Assembly: GCA_963921935.1 (NCBI GenBank)
Contig: OY998175.1
Location: 287,774,246 to 287,838,245, forward strand
Source: Galeruca laticollis
Taxonomy: Eukaryota > Arthropoda > Insecta > Coleoptera > Chrysomelidae
Direction: 5' to 3'
Length of the DNA: 64,000 nt
Shown here: positions 11,040 through 22,174 of the stretch, piece after piece
Layout of the letters: every line of letters starts with the position of its first letter
Numbering within the stretch: the stretch's first letter is position 1
Translations under genes and position numbers: made by a program
Notes under the pieces: model-generated
Told to the model about the DNA's origin: nothing
Database searches by the model: none
What the model saw: the letters and a program-made list of their open reading frames with translations, nothing else

Positions 11040-11990
11040 TGATCCTGAGACTTGATACGAAATAATGAAATTTCCAGAAAATGAAAAATTGAAATGGATA
11101 AATGCTATAGAAGATGAAATGGAATCATTCAGGAAGAAAGGCGTATGGACGCTGACCGAGCTACCTCCGAACAAAAGAGTTATAAAATGTAAGTGGACTT
11201 TGTAGACAAAAATCAATTCAAATGGTGGAATAATGAAATATAAGGCTCGTTCAGTCGCAAACGGTTACACAAAATAATATGGGGAGAACTATGATAGTAT
11301 TTTCGCTCCAGTGATGAGACAAACGACTTTTCAAATACTGTTATCAATAGCAGCTGTTCGTAAATTAGAAATCAGGCATTATGATATAAAAACCGCATAT
11401 TTTAATGGTTTGTTGAATGAAGAGATTTATATGTCTCAACCAGAAGGTTATATAAATGAAAATGATTCCCATCTTGTATATAAACTCCACAAGGCAGTAT
11501 ACGATTTGAAGCAATCCGCGAAAGCATGGCATGATACTATAAGCGGAAAACTTTCGGAATGTGGATTTAAACAGAGTAAAAATGATCAGTGCCTATATAT
11601 GAAAGTGAAGAAAGGGACTATACTATATGTATTGTTATATGTTGATGATTTGTGTATATGTCATGAAAATGATGAAGTGGAGATAAACTCAATGAGAGTT
11701 TCTAAACGGTCAACTTAGGAAATATTCCATCATTTTTGGGGATCAGGGTTCAAAGAACTGAAGATGGAACCTTTCTACTGGATCAAAATTGATATCCTTC
11801 TCAAAGAGAATGGATTGGAAAATTCCTCATGTATAGCTACTCCAATGGATACAGAGTACCCCAAATCCGATACAAATTCCCGTTTATTACCCAATAATGA
11901 AAAATATAGAAAAGCAGTGGGGGCACTGCTATATCTTTCAACTACACCCGTCTGGATATATATCTTGCTGTGGGATATTTGTGGAGGCGA
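11040..11990 (+). pseudogene. copia reverse transcriptase
   Basis: Copia RT signatures appear in order: KWINAIEDEMESF near 11095, KRVIKCKWT near 11178, KARSVANGYTK, DIKTAYFNGLLNEEIYMSQP near 11380-11440, and the catalytic LLYVDDLCIC with Asp codons at 11644-11649. Stops occur at several places (for example near 11204 and 11275) and a frameshift follows 11690. The downstream part near 11820-11960 (SSCIATPMDTEYPK, then YRKAVGALLYLS) is the normal RT-RNase H connection. Confidence 0.9.
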
Positions 11991-11999
11991 GTAAGTCAG

Positions 12000-12566
12000 C
12001 CAAGTCAGAAGGATTGGGATGCAGTCAAGAGAGTGCTCAAATACCTGAAGGTTACAGGTAAAGATAAACTGAAATTTAGTTCGAAGACTGAATTGACTCT
12101 GAACGGATTTGTTGATTCCGATTAGGCAGACGATGTTTCTGATAGGAAATCTACAGCCGGTTTTATATTATTTCTTGGGAATAATCCTATATTATTGGCT
12201 AGCAAAAAGCAATCTTCAGTAGCCCTATCATCTACAGAGGCTGAATATATATCAGCGGCCTTGGCAAGCCAGGAAATAGTTTGGTCAAGAAGACTTTTAG
12301 AAGATTTCGGAATATCTTGTGAAAATGCAACTGTCATTTATGAAGACAATCAAGATTGTTTCAAGCTAGCAACCAATGAAAAGTCTAGTTGCAGAGCAAA
12401 ACATATCGATGTCAGATTCCATCATCTACGTGATTTAGTTGACAGTGATATAATTCAATTCATGTTTTGTAAAACTTCGAATATGATTGCTGATGCTTTC
12501 ACAAAGTCTCTCCCCAAAGAAAAGTTTCAACGTCTCAAAACATCAATGGGACTCATTGAAGAATAA
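12000..12566 (+). pseudogene. copia RNase H
   Basis: The N-terminal part is frameshifted and has a stop at 12122 (GFVDSD*ADDVSDRKS), then runs open from about 12130 to 12566. Typical copia motifs are ASKKQSSVALSSTEAEYIS, VIYEDNQDCFKLATN, AKHIDVRFHHLRD and MIADAFTKSLPKEKF. The stop lies just before the purine tract. Confidence 0.9.
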
Positions 12567-12573
12567 TCTGTCG

Positions 12574-12581
12574 AGTGGGGG
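12574..12581 (+). promoter_or_regulatory. copia polypurine tract
   Basis: AGTGGGGG directly precedes the 3' LTR and would prime plus-strand synthesis. Confidence 0.8.
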
Positions 12582-12764
12582 TGTTAGAAATAAAAATTCA
12601 AGATCGCCAAATTTGTAGATGTGATCTCTCTGTTTGATATGTTTGTTTTTAAGTTGTTGTTGTTGTCTGCCAAGTTTTGACAATAAAAATTAATTTTGCA
12701 GTTTACGTTTCCGAATAGTATTTCATTAGTGAAATTAGGCTGTTCTTCCATTTAAAAACCATTA
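12582..12764 (+). repeat. copia 3' LTR
   Basis: Matches 8026-8207 apart from scattered differences. It ends at 12764, directly followed by ACTTC (12765-12769). Confidence 0.9.
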
Positions 12765-12769
12765 ACTTC

Positions 12770-13545
12770 CACTTCATTTTGTTCTATCTTTCTATATAGG
12801 TCTTGAGTTAACAACAATATTTGAAAAAATTGATAAACAAGATGCAAAAAAATTTAACGTGTTTGAAAGTTCATTCAAAAATTTTTGGATTTAAGAATGT
12901 AGATGTTGAACAGTAAAAACTGTAAAACAGTGCAAAAGACTAATTTAAAAACGGAGAGCAACTATATAGAGAAGATATAGTGAAACAAATTCAATCGAAG
13001 ATATAGATGGTATTAACACTTGAATATAAAAGAAGAAGAATCAATCGTAAAGAAGGTTGTGAAATTTCACTTGCAGAAAGTATGACGAAATCAACAAAAA
13101 TTGAGGAGGAGAAGCAACATATTTGAAGGCGTGGAAAAAAATTGTAACTGTAGCAAAGGGACAACAATGTTTATAATACTGCATATGTTCTTTCAGCCAA
13201 TGATTTTGGAAGTTCCAATCTGAGTTTCTCTATTCGTTCTTTTATACTGTCTTTTCTCTCCAGTCCCCTATGTATCTGCTTGTCAGATTTTATATCGCAG
13301 TGCTCAGCAATCATTTTCTAGGACTCACTTCTCTATATTTTCCATATACGTCTTCTTTTTATTATCATCCTGTCCTTATGTATTATCTCAACATACCTCA
13401 GCCATATTATTATTTGTCATCTAATATATTTACTTATTATTTTTACTTTACGAAGGCTGTCCACCCCTTTATTTATTGTTATTCTCCTTACTTTTTCGGT
13501 TTTTTACCTCCATAAGTGTCTCACAGGCATACGTTGCTGTAGATC
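12770..13545. other. Anonymous AT-rich stretch
   Basis: No gene supported. A hydrophobic open frame at 13270-13515 is low-complexity Tyr/Phe/Leu-rich sequence of the sort AT-rich DNA produces by chance. Confidence 0.5.
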
Positions 13546-13773
13546 CTATAATAGTGACAGGAATTCTCGTTTTGATCTTAGGCGTAAACAATGTCCCGTA
13601 TATAAGTTCGCATCTGGTAATTTTAAAAATTCAGCAATTATTTTTGTCTGATTACCAATTTTGTTAGTTCCGACTACTTTCTTCGACCATTTTTCTTTTT
13701 GGTAATTAACAAAAAATTGTTCTATATCTGGTGGTCTAAGCAGAATATATTTTTTGGAGACCTCGTAAAACAT
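13546..13773 (-). pseudogene. Crypton-like tyrosine recombinase fragment
   Basis: The frame reads YEVSKKYILLRP, then FFVNYQKEKW, then IIAEFLKLPDANLYTGHCLR. That is the signature order of the catalytic half of Crypton-type tyrosine recombinases, where TGHCFR supplies the His-x-x-Arg pair. The reading is lost after GHCLR, before the second His/Trp and the nucleophilic Tyr. A related piece at 24260-24542 (+) keeps those later motifs. The minus-strand fragment has no ends I can identify. Confidence 0.65.
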
Positions 13774-16192
13774 TAGAAATTACAAAGGATCTGGGTTTGT
13801 TTATCAATTAAATTGAAATTTATTTTCTAAATCTTTAACATGATTAATCTTTAAAATTTTCAATTTTTGACGAGGACGTCCTCCATAAATTCCAAAAATG
13901 AACACAAACTAAAATTTTATAAAAATTACTATTTATAATACAAATATCAGCAATAAAAATAAACGCATGAAGCGCGGATTGAACCAACTATATTCTCTTC
14001 TGCACACAATTAGAGACGTACGTTAACAGACTGATCCATCACAAACTTATGTTAAAGCAGCGAAATTTAGAGAAACTTGAAATGTCAATGTTACTTTTAA
14101 TATTTATCATTGTTCTTTACATAGAATATGTTGTCCAAAGGGTTGAGAGCTTGTTTTTATTCTATATTTCATTCATATAAGCAGTGATAACATGTTCTGA
14201 TAATATTTTTAACTTCGTTTATCAGAGTTCAATCCATGAACTTTTTGTAACAAAATTCATATTTACTTATTGATTTTTGAGGTAATGATGTGTGTTATAC
14301 GTCTCCTTTGCGGCATAACGAATATCTGATGGAGTAATATTTATTGATTTTTAATTCATCACTGGAATCACTAACTTTACTAAAATATTTTTCTTAGAAA
14401 CTAAAGAAATATTTTGACAAGTTATCTTGACATTTCATTGAAATTGAAAAAAAGACTTGACTGGTACTAAATGCAAATGCTCATTGGTGGATTTCATATA
14501 CATTCTAGGATGTAAATGAAATCATATGCGTTCAGTTAACCGAAATAGTGGCCTACATTTCCATATATTATGCAGAAAGTGGATAATATACATGTGGGTG
14601 TAGAAAAAAATGTAAACAGTCTCGTTGATTATTTTAATTTATTATTTGTAATTTTGTATACACAACCCAAACTTCTCAATCATGCATTATAAAATGCAAA
14701 GCGCATGCGGGTCAATTTCTACCGATGTGTCGACTGGGTTAAATGGTTGCACGATTGGTAAAATTTACCGCTAGCATCTGAACGACCAGACTATTCAGAT
14801 CTAAGCATATGATCGCATAAAACGCTCCCGACGTAGCATCTGAATGCACCCTTACATTTGACATAACCAAATGACATTGGTATTGTAACGTCAACGGACG
14901 CTGTTGTGAGGACGATACAATTCGATGATTTTAGTAACGGTGCTCGAGAATATCATTTTAGGAACTATTCGCAAATAGAGTATTCACAGGCTTGCGTATG
15001 CATGACGTTGGGAACGACGTCAAGAATAACGCCCCGATTCGAGTTTCAGGACATCAGTGCGGATGAAACTAAATCATCGACCACCACACCTGCAAGAAAT
15101 GAATCACCGGTGGCGACATTTGATTCTCTTTCCGAAATGTCGAAACCACACATGACCAACGTTCAACTTTAGAAATATTTTTACAAAAGTTACAACTTTG
15201 ATTTTTTAGAACTGAATATCTTTTTAATAAATACATGGTAACTTATCATTGATGCTGCAACTGGAAGATCATATATGAATTAAATGGCAAATGTATGCAT
15301 AATTTGCCCGTAGATAATATACTTTGCAATTAATTAAAAAATATAGAATTGCGGGGAGAGTAAAAAGACGAAATTTTCTGTCGTCTAGCGCAAAAATATA
15401 TAAAAGAGGGCGGAGTCGAGACGTGACATGGCGCGAGTGACGCGCAGTCACTCTTGATACTGTCTTTCTTATGGCTCGAACTGATTTCGAGATAAGTAAA
15501 AAATAATTCAAAACCGCAATTTCATATTTATGAAACTATGATGTACTCTCCTTTTGTTTATTATTTACTAAGCGAGCTTTAACGTTTGATATTTATTCTC
15601 CCATTAAATTTATTCTTTATGTTACAACTATGAGCTGTAACAACTACTGTCATTTCTACTCACAATATATTATTTCGATTCCCAATTAGTCTTGGAACTA
15701 ATTGGAACTAATTGTTGTAATTACTAATCTCAAATGCTTAATTACAGAGTTCAAACCTAATAAAACACCGCGAGTAAAGTTTCTTTCGGTGCTGATAAAC
15801 AATTTTATCCATACAACTATCTTATAAGATACTTTCAAGATTGTTCTGTTTCAGTTGTGTTGTTAACTTCATGAAGTTGCATAAGAGAGTGTAAAGTTTT
15901 AACTACATTATTAATCAGGCCGCATAAGATGGAAACAAAATAAATAGGGGGATTTGTTGTTGAAAAATAATAGCAATAGAACACGTAGCTGTTCCTCAGT
16001 ACATTGTTTGATCTTTAATTTAGTGGACGTGACTTAATTATCTCGGAATAATGCTAACGTTTGTTTTGTTTTTTGTATAGAATCTGCATAAGATTGTTTT
16101 TCATAGAATATCAAATATAAAGTATGCTAATGTTGTTTTGATGAGCAAGTATTTATATGTTCTACAAGCATTTATCATTATTGAGTTATTAC
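13774..16192. other. Anonymous stretch
   Basis: No gene supported. A GC-richer island near 14870-15170 has an 88-codon open frame without recognisable domain. A TATA-like region sits at about 15395-15455 (separate entry). The remainder is AT-rich. Confidence 0.5.
15395..15455 (+). promoter_or_regulatory. Possible core promoter (TATA plus initiator-like)
   Basis: ATATATAAAAGAGGGCGGAG is followed about 45-50 bases later by GCGCAGTCACTC, which resembles an arthropod initiator (CAGT). The GC-rich block stands out from its AT-rich surroundings and could be a promoter in a solo LTR or a host gene. No attached coding region is visible. Confidence 0.25.
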
Positions 16193-16196
16193 ATAT
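16193..16196. repeat. gypsy target duplication ATAT (left)
   Basis: ATAT abuts the left LTR here and the right LTR at 22547-22550. Confidence 0.7.
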
Positions 16197-16641
16197 TGTA
16201 ATGTTTTTCTTATTTATTTAAATGTTTCTATCACGGGTGGGATAAATTCATACACACGGTAGGATCACTTACTTAATTTATTCATTCACTACACTATTCA
16301 CTAATTATATACACACTAAATTCACTAAAACTAATTTAAATAAACAGTTCACTAATTTATATTCACTTAATTACTGTTTATCTTAAGATGTCAAATTATA
16401 ATCTGAACTAACTCTCCCTGGTCGGTCCTTTATATATTAGTGCCTTTTTTACTAGATAATTCTAGATCGCGGCTTAAACAAGAACAATTGGCTCTGGCAT
16501 TTTCTAGATAAGACTGGTCACAAAAACAATGTCTAGATAAGATAGTCACAATCGTAAACAGTTCCACCATAATTTTAACTTTCATACATGGTTTAGACAG
16601 AGTCGGATTCAGGGACTATACCAGTGTGTTGTTTCGTAACA
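16197..16641 (-). repeat. gypsy 3' LTR
   Basis: On the minus strand it begins TGTTACGAAAC and ends CATTACA. It is about 445 bp, against 355 bp for the other LTR. The difference is mainly a block near 16530-16615 missing from the other copy. Confidence 0.9.
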
Positions 16642-16651
16642 TTACCCCCTA
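16642..16651 (-). promoter_or_regulatory. gypsy polypurine tract
   Basis: On the minus strand AGTAGGGGGTAA lies directly before the 3' LTR. The pol stop codon TAG overlaps this tract, so the reading frame runs right up to the LTR. Confidence 0.75.
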
Positions 16652-17354
16652 CTTGAATGGAAGTTTCTCCTGGAACTTTTGTGTAGCCGAGACTGGATGT
16701 TTGAATCGGCAACTAGCCCCATTTCTACACTTTCTAATCGTATGGAAATAGCAGGGCACCGTCTTCATCGGATAATGATAACGGGGATTGTAGCTGCAAA
16801 TTAATATCTGTACACCGGTATTTCGAAAGATAATCTCTACCATGTTCCTGATGACTCGCCAATCCAATTGAGTACTCGCTATCTTAGGCATAACCAGTTT
16901 CTTCACGATGGATTCTAACACATGGTCTCGGAGGTTTCGAAGTGCTTCCCACACATCGCGGTAGGTAGTTCGATCTTGAAATTCATTTTTAGTTGCCACG
17001 TAGAAGACGTACCGCGAATTATGTTTCAGTGTCAGTGTCTCGCCAGGTTCTGGAATCTGGTCTTCAAGTTTTTCTAATTGTCCGAACTTCTTTCGAAAGA
17101 CGGATGCCAACCCTCGCGTGTTCTTGAGACGGACGGGGATGTTGTAGGCCAGTAAATAATCTTCCGGAAAAGTGAACAAATCTTGTCGTTGTTCTGAAGT
17201 GACTGAATATCTAGCTTTCCCGGTACCTCCATACGCGCCCATAAATTCATCGAAGGTAGGGTCAGACACATCTCGAATATGGTTTACTCCTTTCTCTAGG
17301 TCATGGTCTCCTTCGAATGGCGCTAGTCGATTTTGGTGAACTGCTTTTGGTTTT
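16649..17354 (-). pseudogene. Pol C-terminal extension: TARG1/OARD1-like macrodomain plus CCCH zinc finger
   Basis: An uninterrupted ~230-codon frame continues from the integrase C-terminus (VHQNRLAPFEGDHDLEKG) without a new ATG. Counting from GTG at 17269, residues 28-160 match the macrodomain of TARG1/OARD1, which removes ADP-ribose from proteins: DLFTFPEDYLLAY, TRGLASVFRKKFG, RYVFYVATKNEF, KKLVMPKI, LDWRVIRNMVE. The Thr-Lys pair of the family (residues 93-94) is kept. The GCGLD loop with the catalytic Asp is replaced by ASTQ, so hydrolysis is doubtful; ADP-ribose binding is possible. Residues 173-191 form a CX7CX5CX3H zinc finger (C173, C181, C187, H191), an RNA-binding type. This slot usually holds env or nothing. 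The domain is intact while pol upstream is broken. Marked pseudogene because its polyprotein is disrupted. Confidence 0.8.
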
Positions 17355-18147
17355 CCGCTGGGATCTTGCTTATGCGATATATAACATAATTGATCCTATT
17401 CTTGATTAAGTACGGACCTTCCCAGGATTTTTATAAATTTGGGAAAAATCCTTTTCTCCTCGTCGGGTTGTGTGATCATACTTTGTCCCCTTCTTTAAAA
17501 CCGCCTACTGTGGCCTGCGTGTCGTACCGACTTTTCATTCTGTCACTGGCAACTTGAAGATTTGTTCGAACTAATTCATGAATATCGTCCAGTCTTCTTC
17601 TCAATTGGATCACGTAGTCTTCTCTAGGCCGACAGCCAAATTCCAGATCACAAGGCAACCTCATTTCACGTCCAAACAGGATTTTCGCTGGAGTTTTACC
17701 CGTGGACTCATTGACGGCAGATCGATAAGCCAATGCGAATAGAGAAATATACTGGTCCCAATCTCTCTGATGGCCAGAAACTACTATGGACAGGTATTCT
17801 CCAATAGTCCTGTTCATTCTCTCGACCATTCCATCTGACTGTGGATGTGATGCTGTTGTCCTGGTCTTCTTCATTCACAGCTTCTCGCAAATCTCCTGGA
17901 CTAGATGGCCTTCGAAATTTTTTCCCTGGTCACTGTGGACTTCCAATGGCACTCCATATCAGCTGATAAATTCTTTCACCAATACATCCACGACAGTTGT
18001 GGCCTCCTCATTCGGGATTGCGTAAATTTCCACCTACTTTGTGAAATAATCCATTACAACCAGTATGTATTTGCTACCATTTTCTGTCGTCAGAAATGGT
18101 CCAGCGATATCTTAAGCAATCCTTTCGAAAGGGCTTCCAACATTAAA
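17355..18147 (-). pseudogene. Ty3/gypsy integrase core and C-terminal domain
   Basis: Read on the minus strand, the core has MDYFTK (first Asp), HSDQGKNFEG (second Asp) and SHPQSDGMVERMNRTIGEYL (Glu), followed by FALAYRSAVNESTGKTPA and GREMRLPCDLEFG. The open part is 17476-17874. Stops interrupt the region between the first and second Asp and the C-terminal part after KEGDKV. The C-terminal stretch (KSWEGPYLIKNRI) is the usual SH3-like tail. A frameshift near 17355 separates it from the macrodomain frame. Confidence 0.9.
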
Positions 18148-18531
18148 CTATTCCGTAGGTGCCTTTCTCTTGCGATATGGTCCATTACTCGTAGCACAAG
18201 TCGTACATTTCTTACACCAGTCCTTCACATCATCGGAGCTGTTCATCCAATAAAACCTCTCACCGATTCGCTGGAGGGTTTTCTTCACTCCCAGATGACC
18301 TCCCGATGGACTGTCCTGTAACTTCTTCAGTACTTCAGCTACTCTTGTTCTCGGGATAACTAGCTGCCTCCTCCTCTCGGAATCATCATCGTTTTCAAGG
18401 ACTATTTTAAACAGCCCTTCTTCCAGGACAAGGGAGTCCCACTGAGCCCAATACGCCTCGAGTTTCGGGGAAAATCTTGACACTTCTTGCCAGGTAGGTC
18501 GCCGATTTACTTCCTTCCATTGCCGGATCAT
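18148..18531 (-). pseudogene. Ty3/gypsy integrase zinc domain and linker
   Basis: The linker IRQWKEVNRRPTWQEVS leads to the HHCC module: SPSGGHLGVKKTLQ and CKKCTTCATSNGP. It is open for 127 codons. It is the direct counterpart of the fragment at 1422-1670. Confidence 0.9.
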
Positions 18532-18533
18532 CT

Positions 18534-18990
18534 TCAGGCGAGGATCATTCTCCTGATCTTCTCTGCCTGATCTTCTCTGATCCTAGTGGGTGACCATTCC
18601 TCGTTGACTACAGTAGTTCTTGAAACTGCAGCTTTCCTAGATTTCGCCTTGTTGCAGTGGGAGCAGTCTGTTGGGAACGGCCGTCTGGATAGGGTGTCGG
18701 CATTTCCGTGACTCACACCAGCTCGATGTTCGATGTTGAAATCGTACTCTTGAAGTCGTTCAATCCATCTAGCGATCTGGCCCTCGGGATTCTTGAACTG
18801 CATCAGCCACTTGAGTGCTGCATGATCAGTCCGGATAAAAAATTTTCTACCGTATAGACACTGGTAAAAGTGTTCCACGGACTTCACTACCGCCAAAAGT
18901 TCTCTTCTTGTGACGTAGTAGTTTCGTTCTGGTTTGGAGAGGACTTTACTGAAATATCCCAGCACCCTCTCTTACCCTCCTTGGGTCTGT
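18534..18990 (-). pseudogene. Ty3/gypsy RNase H
   Basis: Motifs are in order: LGYFSKVLSKPERNYYVTRR (with the ELLAVV Glu), FFIRTDHAALKWL (catalytic Asp) and HRAGVSHGNADTLSR (His and last Asp). A stop separates it from the RT connection upstream. Confidence 0.9.
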
Positions 18991-19039
18991 GAGAGCACTC
19001 CACCAATTCCTACGCTGCTTGCGTCAGTGTCAAGAATAA

Positions 19040-19930
19040 AGTCTCCCTCTGGTAATGGATATTCTAATATCGGCACCGAGGTTAAATGCCTCTTCAATGT
19101 TTAATACCTCTTCAAGGTTTCAAAATCCGTTTGACAGTCTTCGCCCATTGGAAAGCTCTGGCTTCTTCTGTAAGTCGAGTCAGAGGCTTGGTAATATCTC
19201 CAAACTTCCTGATAGATCTTCTATAATACGCGCAAAGGCCAAGGAAACTCCTAATTTGATGTTTGTCGGTTGGTTGCGGCCATTGCTAAATGGAAGCAAT
19301 TTTCTCTGGATCCACCGCCCCTCCTTCATTGCTCACAATATGACCTAGATAGTTGACTCCGTTTTGGTACAGCTGGCATTTCTTCGGCTTTAACATGAGC
19401 TGGGAAGCTTGGAGTCGTTTGAATACGTCTTCCAAATTCTTCAGGTATTCGTCAAATGACTTCCCCAGTACTACGATGTCATCCAAATAGATCAGGCATG
19501 TCTTCCAATACAAAACTCTCAAGACATTTTCCTCTAGTCTTCAAAATGTCGCAGGCGCATTACAGAGCCCGAATAACATGACGTTGAATTGCCATAATCT
19601 AGATCCGGTGGCAAAAGCAGTCTTCTCTTTGTCTTCTAGGTCCATTTCCACTTGCCAGAACCAGACTTCAGGTCTAAGGTGGAAAACAGTTTGCTGCCGG
19701 CCAAAGTATCTAGCGTATCGTCAATTCGAGGCAGAGTATAGCTGTGATTCTTTGTCACGTAGTATAACTGGCGGTAATCCACGCTGAATCTCCTAGTTCC
19801 ATCCTTTTTCTTGAGGAGCACTACGGGAGACATCCATGGACTAGTAGATGGTTCTATTACTTTTTCTTCTCTCATCTCTCGAATTATTCTTTCAGCTTCC
19901 TCTCTCTTCGCTCGTGGAAGTCTTCGAGCT
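19040..19930 (-). pseudogene. Ty3/gypsy reverse transcriptase
   Basis: The N-terminal part at 19636-19875 reads EEKVIEPSTSPWMSPVVLLK, then RRFSVDYRQLYYVT and FSTLDLKSG. It then breaks. The second part at 19286-19522 has the catalytic CLIYLDDIVV (Asp codons about 19478-19483) and LMLKPKKCQLYQ, then LGHIVSNEG. Several frameshifts and stops lie between. Confidence 0.9.
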
Positions 19931-20049
19931 GATTGCCTAATTGGCTTAGCATTACCAGTATCGATTTTGTGTTTGACGGCTGATGTTCTACCAGTCTTTC
20001 CTCCTTTTGGTACGAATAGGTCTCGATACTCTCATTCTCTTTTTTTCAG

Positions 20050-20736
20050 CTCGAGCCAAAGATTGACCAGCTACTGATAACATCTGTTCGAATCGGGCAT
20101 TAGAATTGTCAGTGGTCGTTATTTGACGAACTATAGACGTCACTGGTACGCAGGAGCAATCCGGGTTTCCTTCTTGATGGTAACTGGGTAATCATTCACG
20201 TTTATCGCACGTACTGTGATCTCTTTCGCCGACGTAACCAATTCTTTTCCAATTAGTATTCCTTTGCCAACCTCTTCGTCGTGGTTCTTTGGCTCCATCA
20301 TAACCGGTGTACCTTCCTCCATGATTCCCTGTAGCCATGCTACTATCATGGTTTCGCTTCATACAGGTAGAACGCTATCTTTCTGTACAGCTGCCAACAC
20401 CGCGCTGCCTTCATATGGATGAAGGAATACCTCCTCGGAACCCACTTTAATGGTTCTTTTTCTAAAGTTTAATTGGAAACCATGTACATTCATTAGGTCC
20501 ATTCCCAGAATCACGTCTTCTTCAATGTCAGCTACGATTACCGTATGCGTGAGCTTTTCAGCGCCAATTCCCAATTGGATTTGTGTCTCACCGTGAACAT
20601 TGGCACTCTCACCTGTGGCGGTCCGCTGTCGCACTCTCGTCGGTAAAAGCTTCTTTTTGGAGTTCATTATGTCTTGTCGTATAATAGTTCTAGTTGCTCC
20701 AGTGTCTACTAGCAGAGTATATTTCTTGCCAGTCAC
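20050..20736 (-). pseudogene. Ty3/gypsy aspartic protease and linker to RT
   Basis: The protease runs open at 20359-20736. It starts MTGKKYTLLVDTGATRTIIR with the catalytic DTGA at residues 11-14, includes the flap-like region, and ends with VILGMDLMNVHGFQLN. A stop separates it from a linker at 20140-20349 of ordinary pol sequence (ITVRAINVNDYPVTI) with no distinct domain. Confidence 0.9.
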
Positions 20737-20846
20737 TTCTCCATTTTCATATACATTGTCGTTGCGACAACTGAGCGAAGCTATCAGTATGAGAGAGCCT
20801 TTGGAGCGATCATGGGTTGGTGCTGCCCCCTCATAGCCGACCCGTT

Positions 20847-21557
20847 CTAGTTTTCCTGTGACTGGGGTTCTTGATTTGCAGGAGTCCTGGGGCGCTTACA
20901 CGAACTACGTACATGCCGTATCTCGCCACAATTCCAGCATCTGATCTTTCTCGGCTTCTTGTCCATCATACTTTTTATTAAACTGACGAACTGGTCAAAT
21001 CTGTCTTCGTCACCTTCTTCTTGGATGGTCCTAATTTTGTTATATCCCGAAGCCTTCGTTGCTGCTTCATATTCAAAAGCAGCTGTCAATGCGTCAACTA
21101 ATGTTTTGGGATGGGCTGAACGAAGCATCCTCTGTGTATCGGGGTCGCGTAAGCCATTGATAAAGGCCTGACATTCCATCATGTTCTGTGGTGCTGATGG
21201 ATAAGCAAATCGAACTAATCGGTCAATGTCCACTTCATACTCTTGAAGGGCTTCGTCACGTTTCTGCCTACGGTTCTTCAGCTGGGATTGGTTCAAGTGC
21301 TCTAGATGTTCGTGGACATATCGCATGTCCAACCTTTTCCTCAGCTGCTCGAAGTCATCCGTTTCTTCAAGTGGTATCGTATGAAGTACATCTAAGGCAT
21401 CTCCCCGAAGCGCGATAGTTAAGTTCACTGTCTTCTCTCTATTGGACCAATTATTCACTCTAGCGGCTGCTTCAAATTGTTTCACATAATTGGTCCACGA
21501 CATTTTTCCATCGAACGTTGGGGCCTTGACTCGGGTAAAACTACCAATGTCTTGCAA
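20847..21557 (-). pseudogene. gag: Ty3/gypsy Gag capsid and zinc knuckle
   Basis: 236 uninterrupted codons. The capsid region starts FTRVKAPTFDGKMSW, continues through LRGDALDVLHTIPLEE and PSAPQNMMECQAFING, and ends in the knuckle CWNCGEIRHVRSSC (CX2CX4HX4C). Its frame is not continuous with the coiled-coil and SAP parts upstream, which are shifted. Confidence 0.85.
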
Positions 21558-21609
21558 CTTGGGATGTGTTTCTGGCTTGCAGATCTCGATCTTCTTCTGT
21601 TCTGTTGTC

Positions 21610-21960
21610 TTATGTACTTAAATCTGTTATGTTACTCTCTAATTCCTTGATTTTCTCGTCCATCGTTGTCATCTTATTCTCAATTTCAGAGTTTAGTGAC
21701 GAAATTTCATTTTCAACGTTAGCGGCAATGTCGTTTTCCATTAACAAGATATCGGCAGATATATCGTTCCTCAAAGCAGAAATCTGGTCGTCAATATTAG
21801 CAGAAATGTCGTTCTTCATAGCAGAAATATCGTTTCCTCTTCCATGGCAGAAATATCGTTCTTCACATTCGTTAAAAGTTTCTCTTCCATGGCAGAAATA
21901 TTCTCGTCCACGCTTCCATGGCAGACATCTTCTCGTACATGTTAACAGAAATATTAGCAA
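21610..21960 (-). pseudogene. Gag N-terminal coiled-coil repeat region
   Basis: The frame is rich in heptad-like repeats of the pattern NDISA (NDISAMKNDISANIDDQ, then ENEISSLNSEIENKM and EKIKELESNITDL). DNA repeats around CCATGGCAGAAATAT lie at about 21840-21930. It probably mediates Gag self-association. The upstream end is out of frame with the SAP domain, probably through slippage in these repeats. Confidence 0.65.
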
Positions 21961-21964
21961 AAAT

Positions 21965-22147
21965 TTACGAGATTAAGGTGGAAGCCTCGTCATTGAATAA
22001 AACTGTTTCTGGATCAAAGCCGTCATTTTCCAGTGCCACTTTAAGTCGTTCTACTAATTCACTTTCCTTACCAGACGTTTCCAACTCACGATCTTCCAAT
22101 TCTGCTCTTAATTCCGTCACTTTCAGGTCACATAGTCTCTTGGCCAT
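21965..22147 (-). pseudogene. Gag N-terminal SAP domain
   Basis: MAKRLCDLKVTELRAELEDR, then ESELVERLKVALENDG, is the helix-loop-helix pattern of a SAP DNA-binding motif. The ATG at 22147 lies about 28 bases after the primer site, so it is the likely Gag start. A stop or frameshift ends it after 60 codons. In the family the domain would bind chromatin or nucleic acid; here it is broken. Confidence 0.7.
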
Positions 22148-22174
22148 TTTTACGTAGCAATTTATTTATATTAC

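Larger units (their letters stand above)
8026..12764 (+). mobile_element. Ty1/copia LTR retrotransposon, full length, decayed
   Basis: Near-identical ~182-bp LTRs (8026-8207 and 12582-12764) flank, in copia order, gag, protease, integrase, RT and RNase H. The 5-bp duplication ACTTC is exact. A primer-binding site and a purine tract adjoin the LTRs. The coding region carries many stops and frameshifts plus a ~470-bp insertion between protease and integrase, so it cannot move by itself. The protein order (integrase before RT) and the DSGAS, DNGGEY and YVDD motifs make the family certain. Confidence 0.95.

Noticed and set aside
13270..13515. Tyr/Phe-rich 81-codon frame resembling a membrane protein
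   Set aside because: Low-complexity AT-rich composition and no family features.
15600..15700. Solo BEL-type LTR around TGTTACAACTATGAGCTGTAAC
   Set aside because: Only a short inverted repeat; no duplication or second copy.
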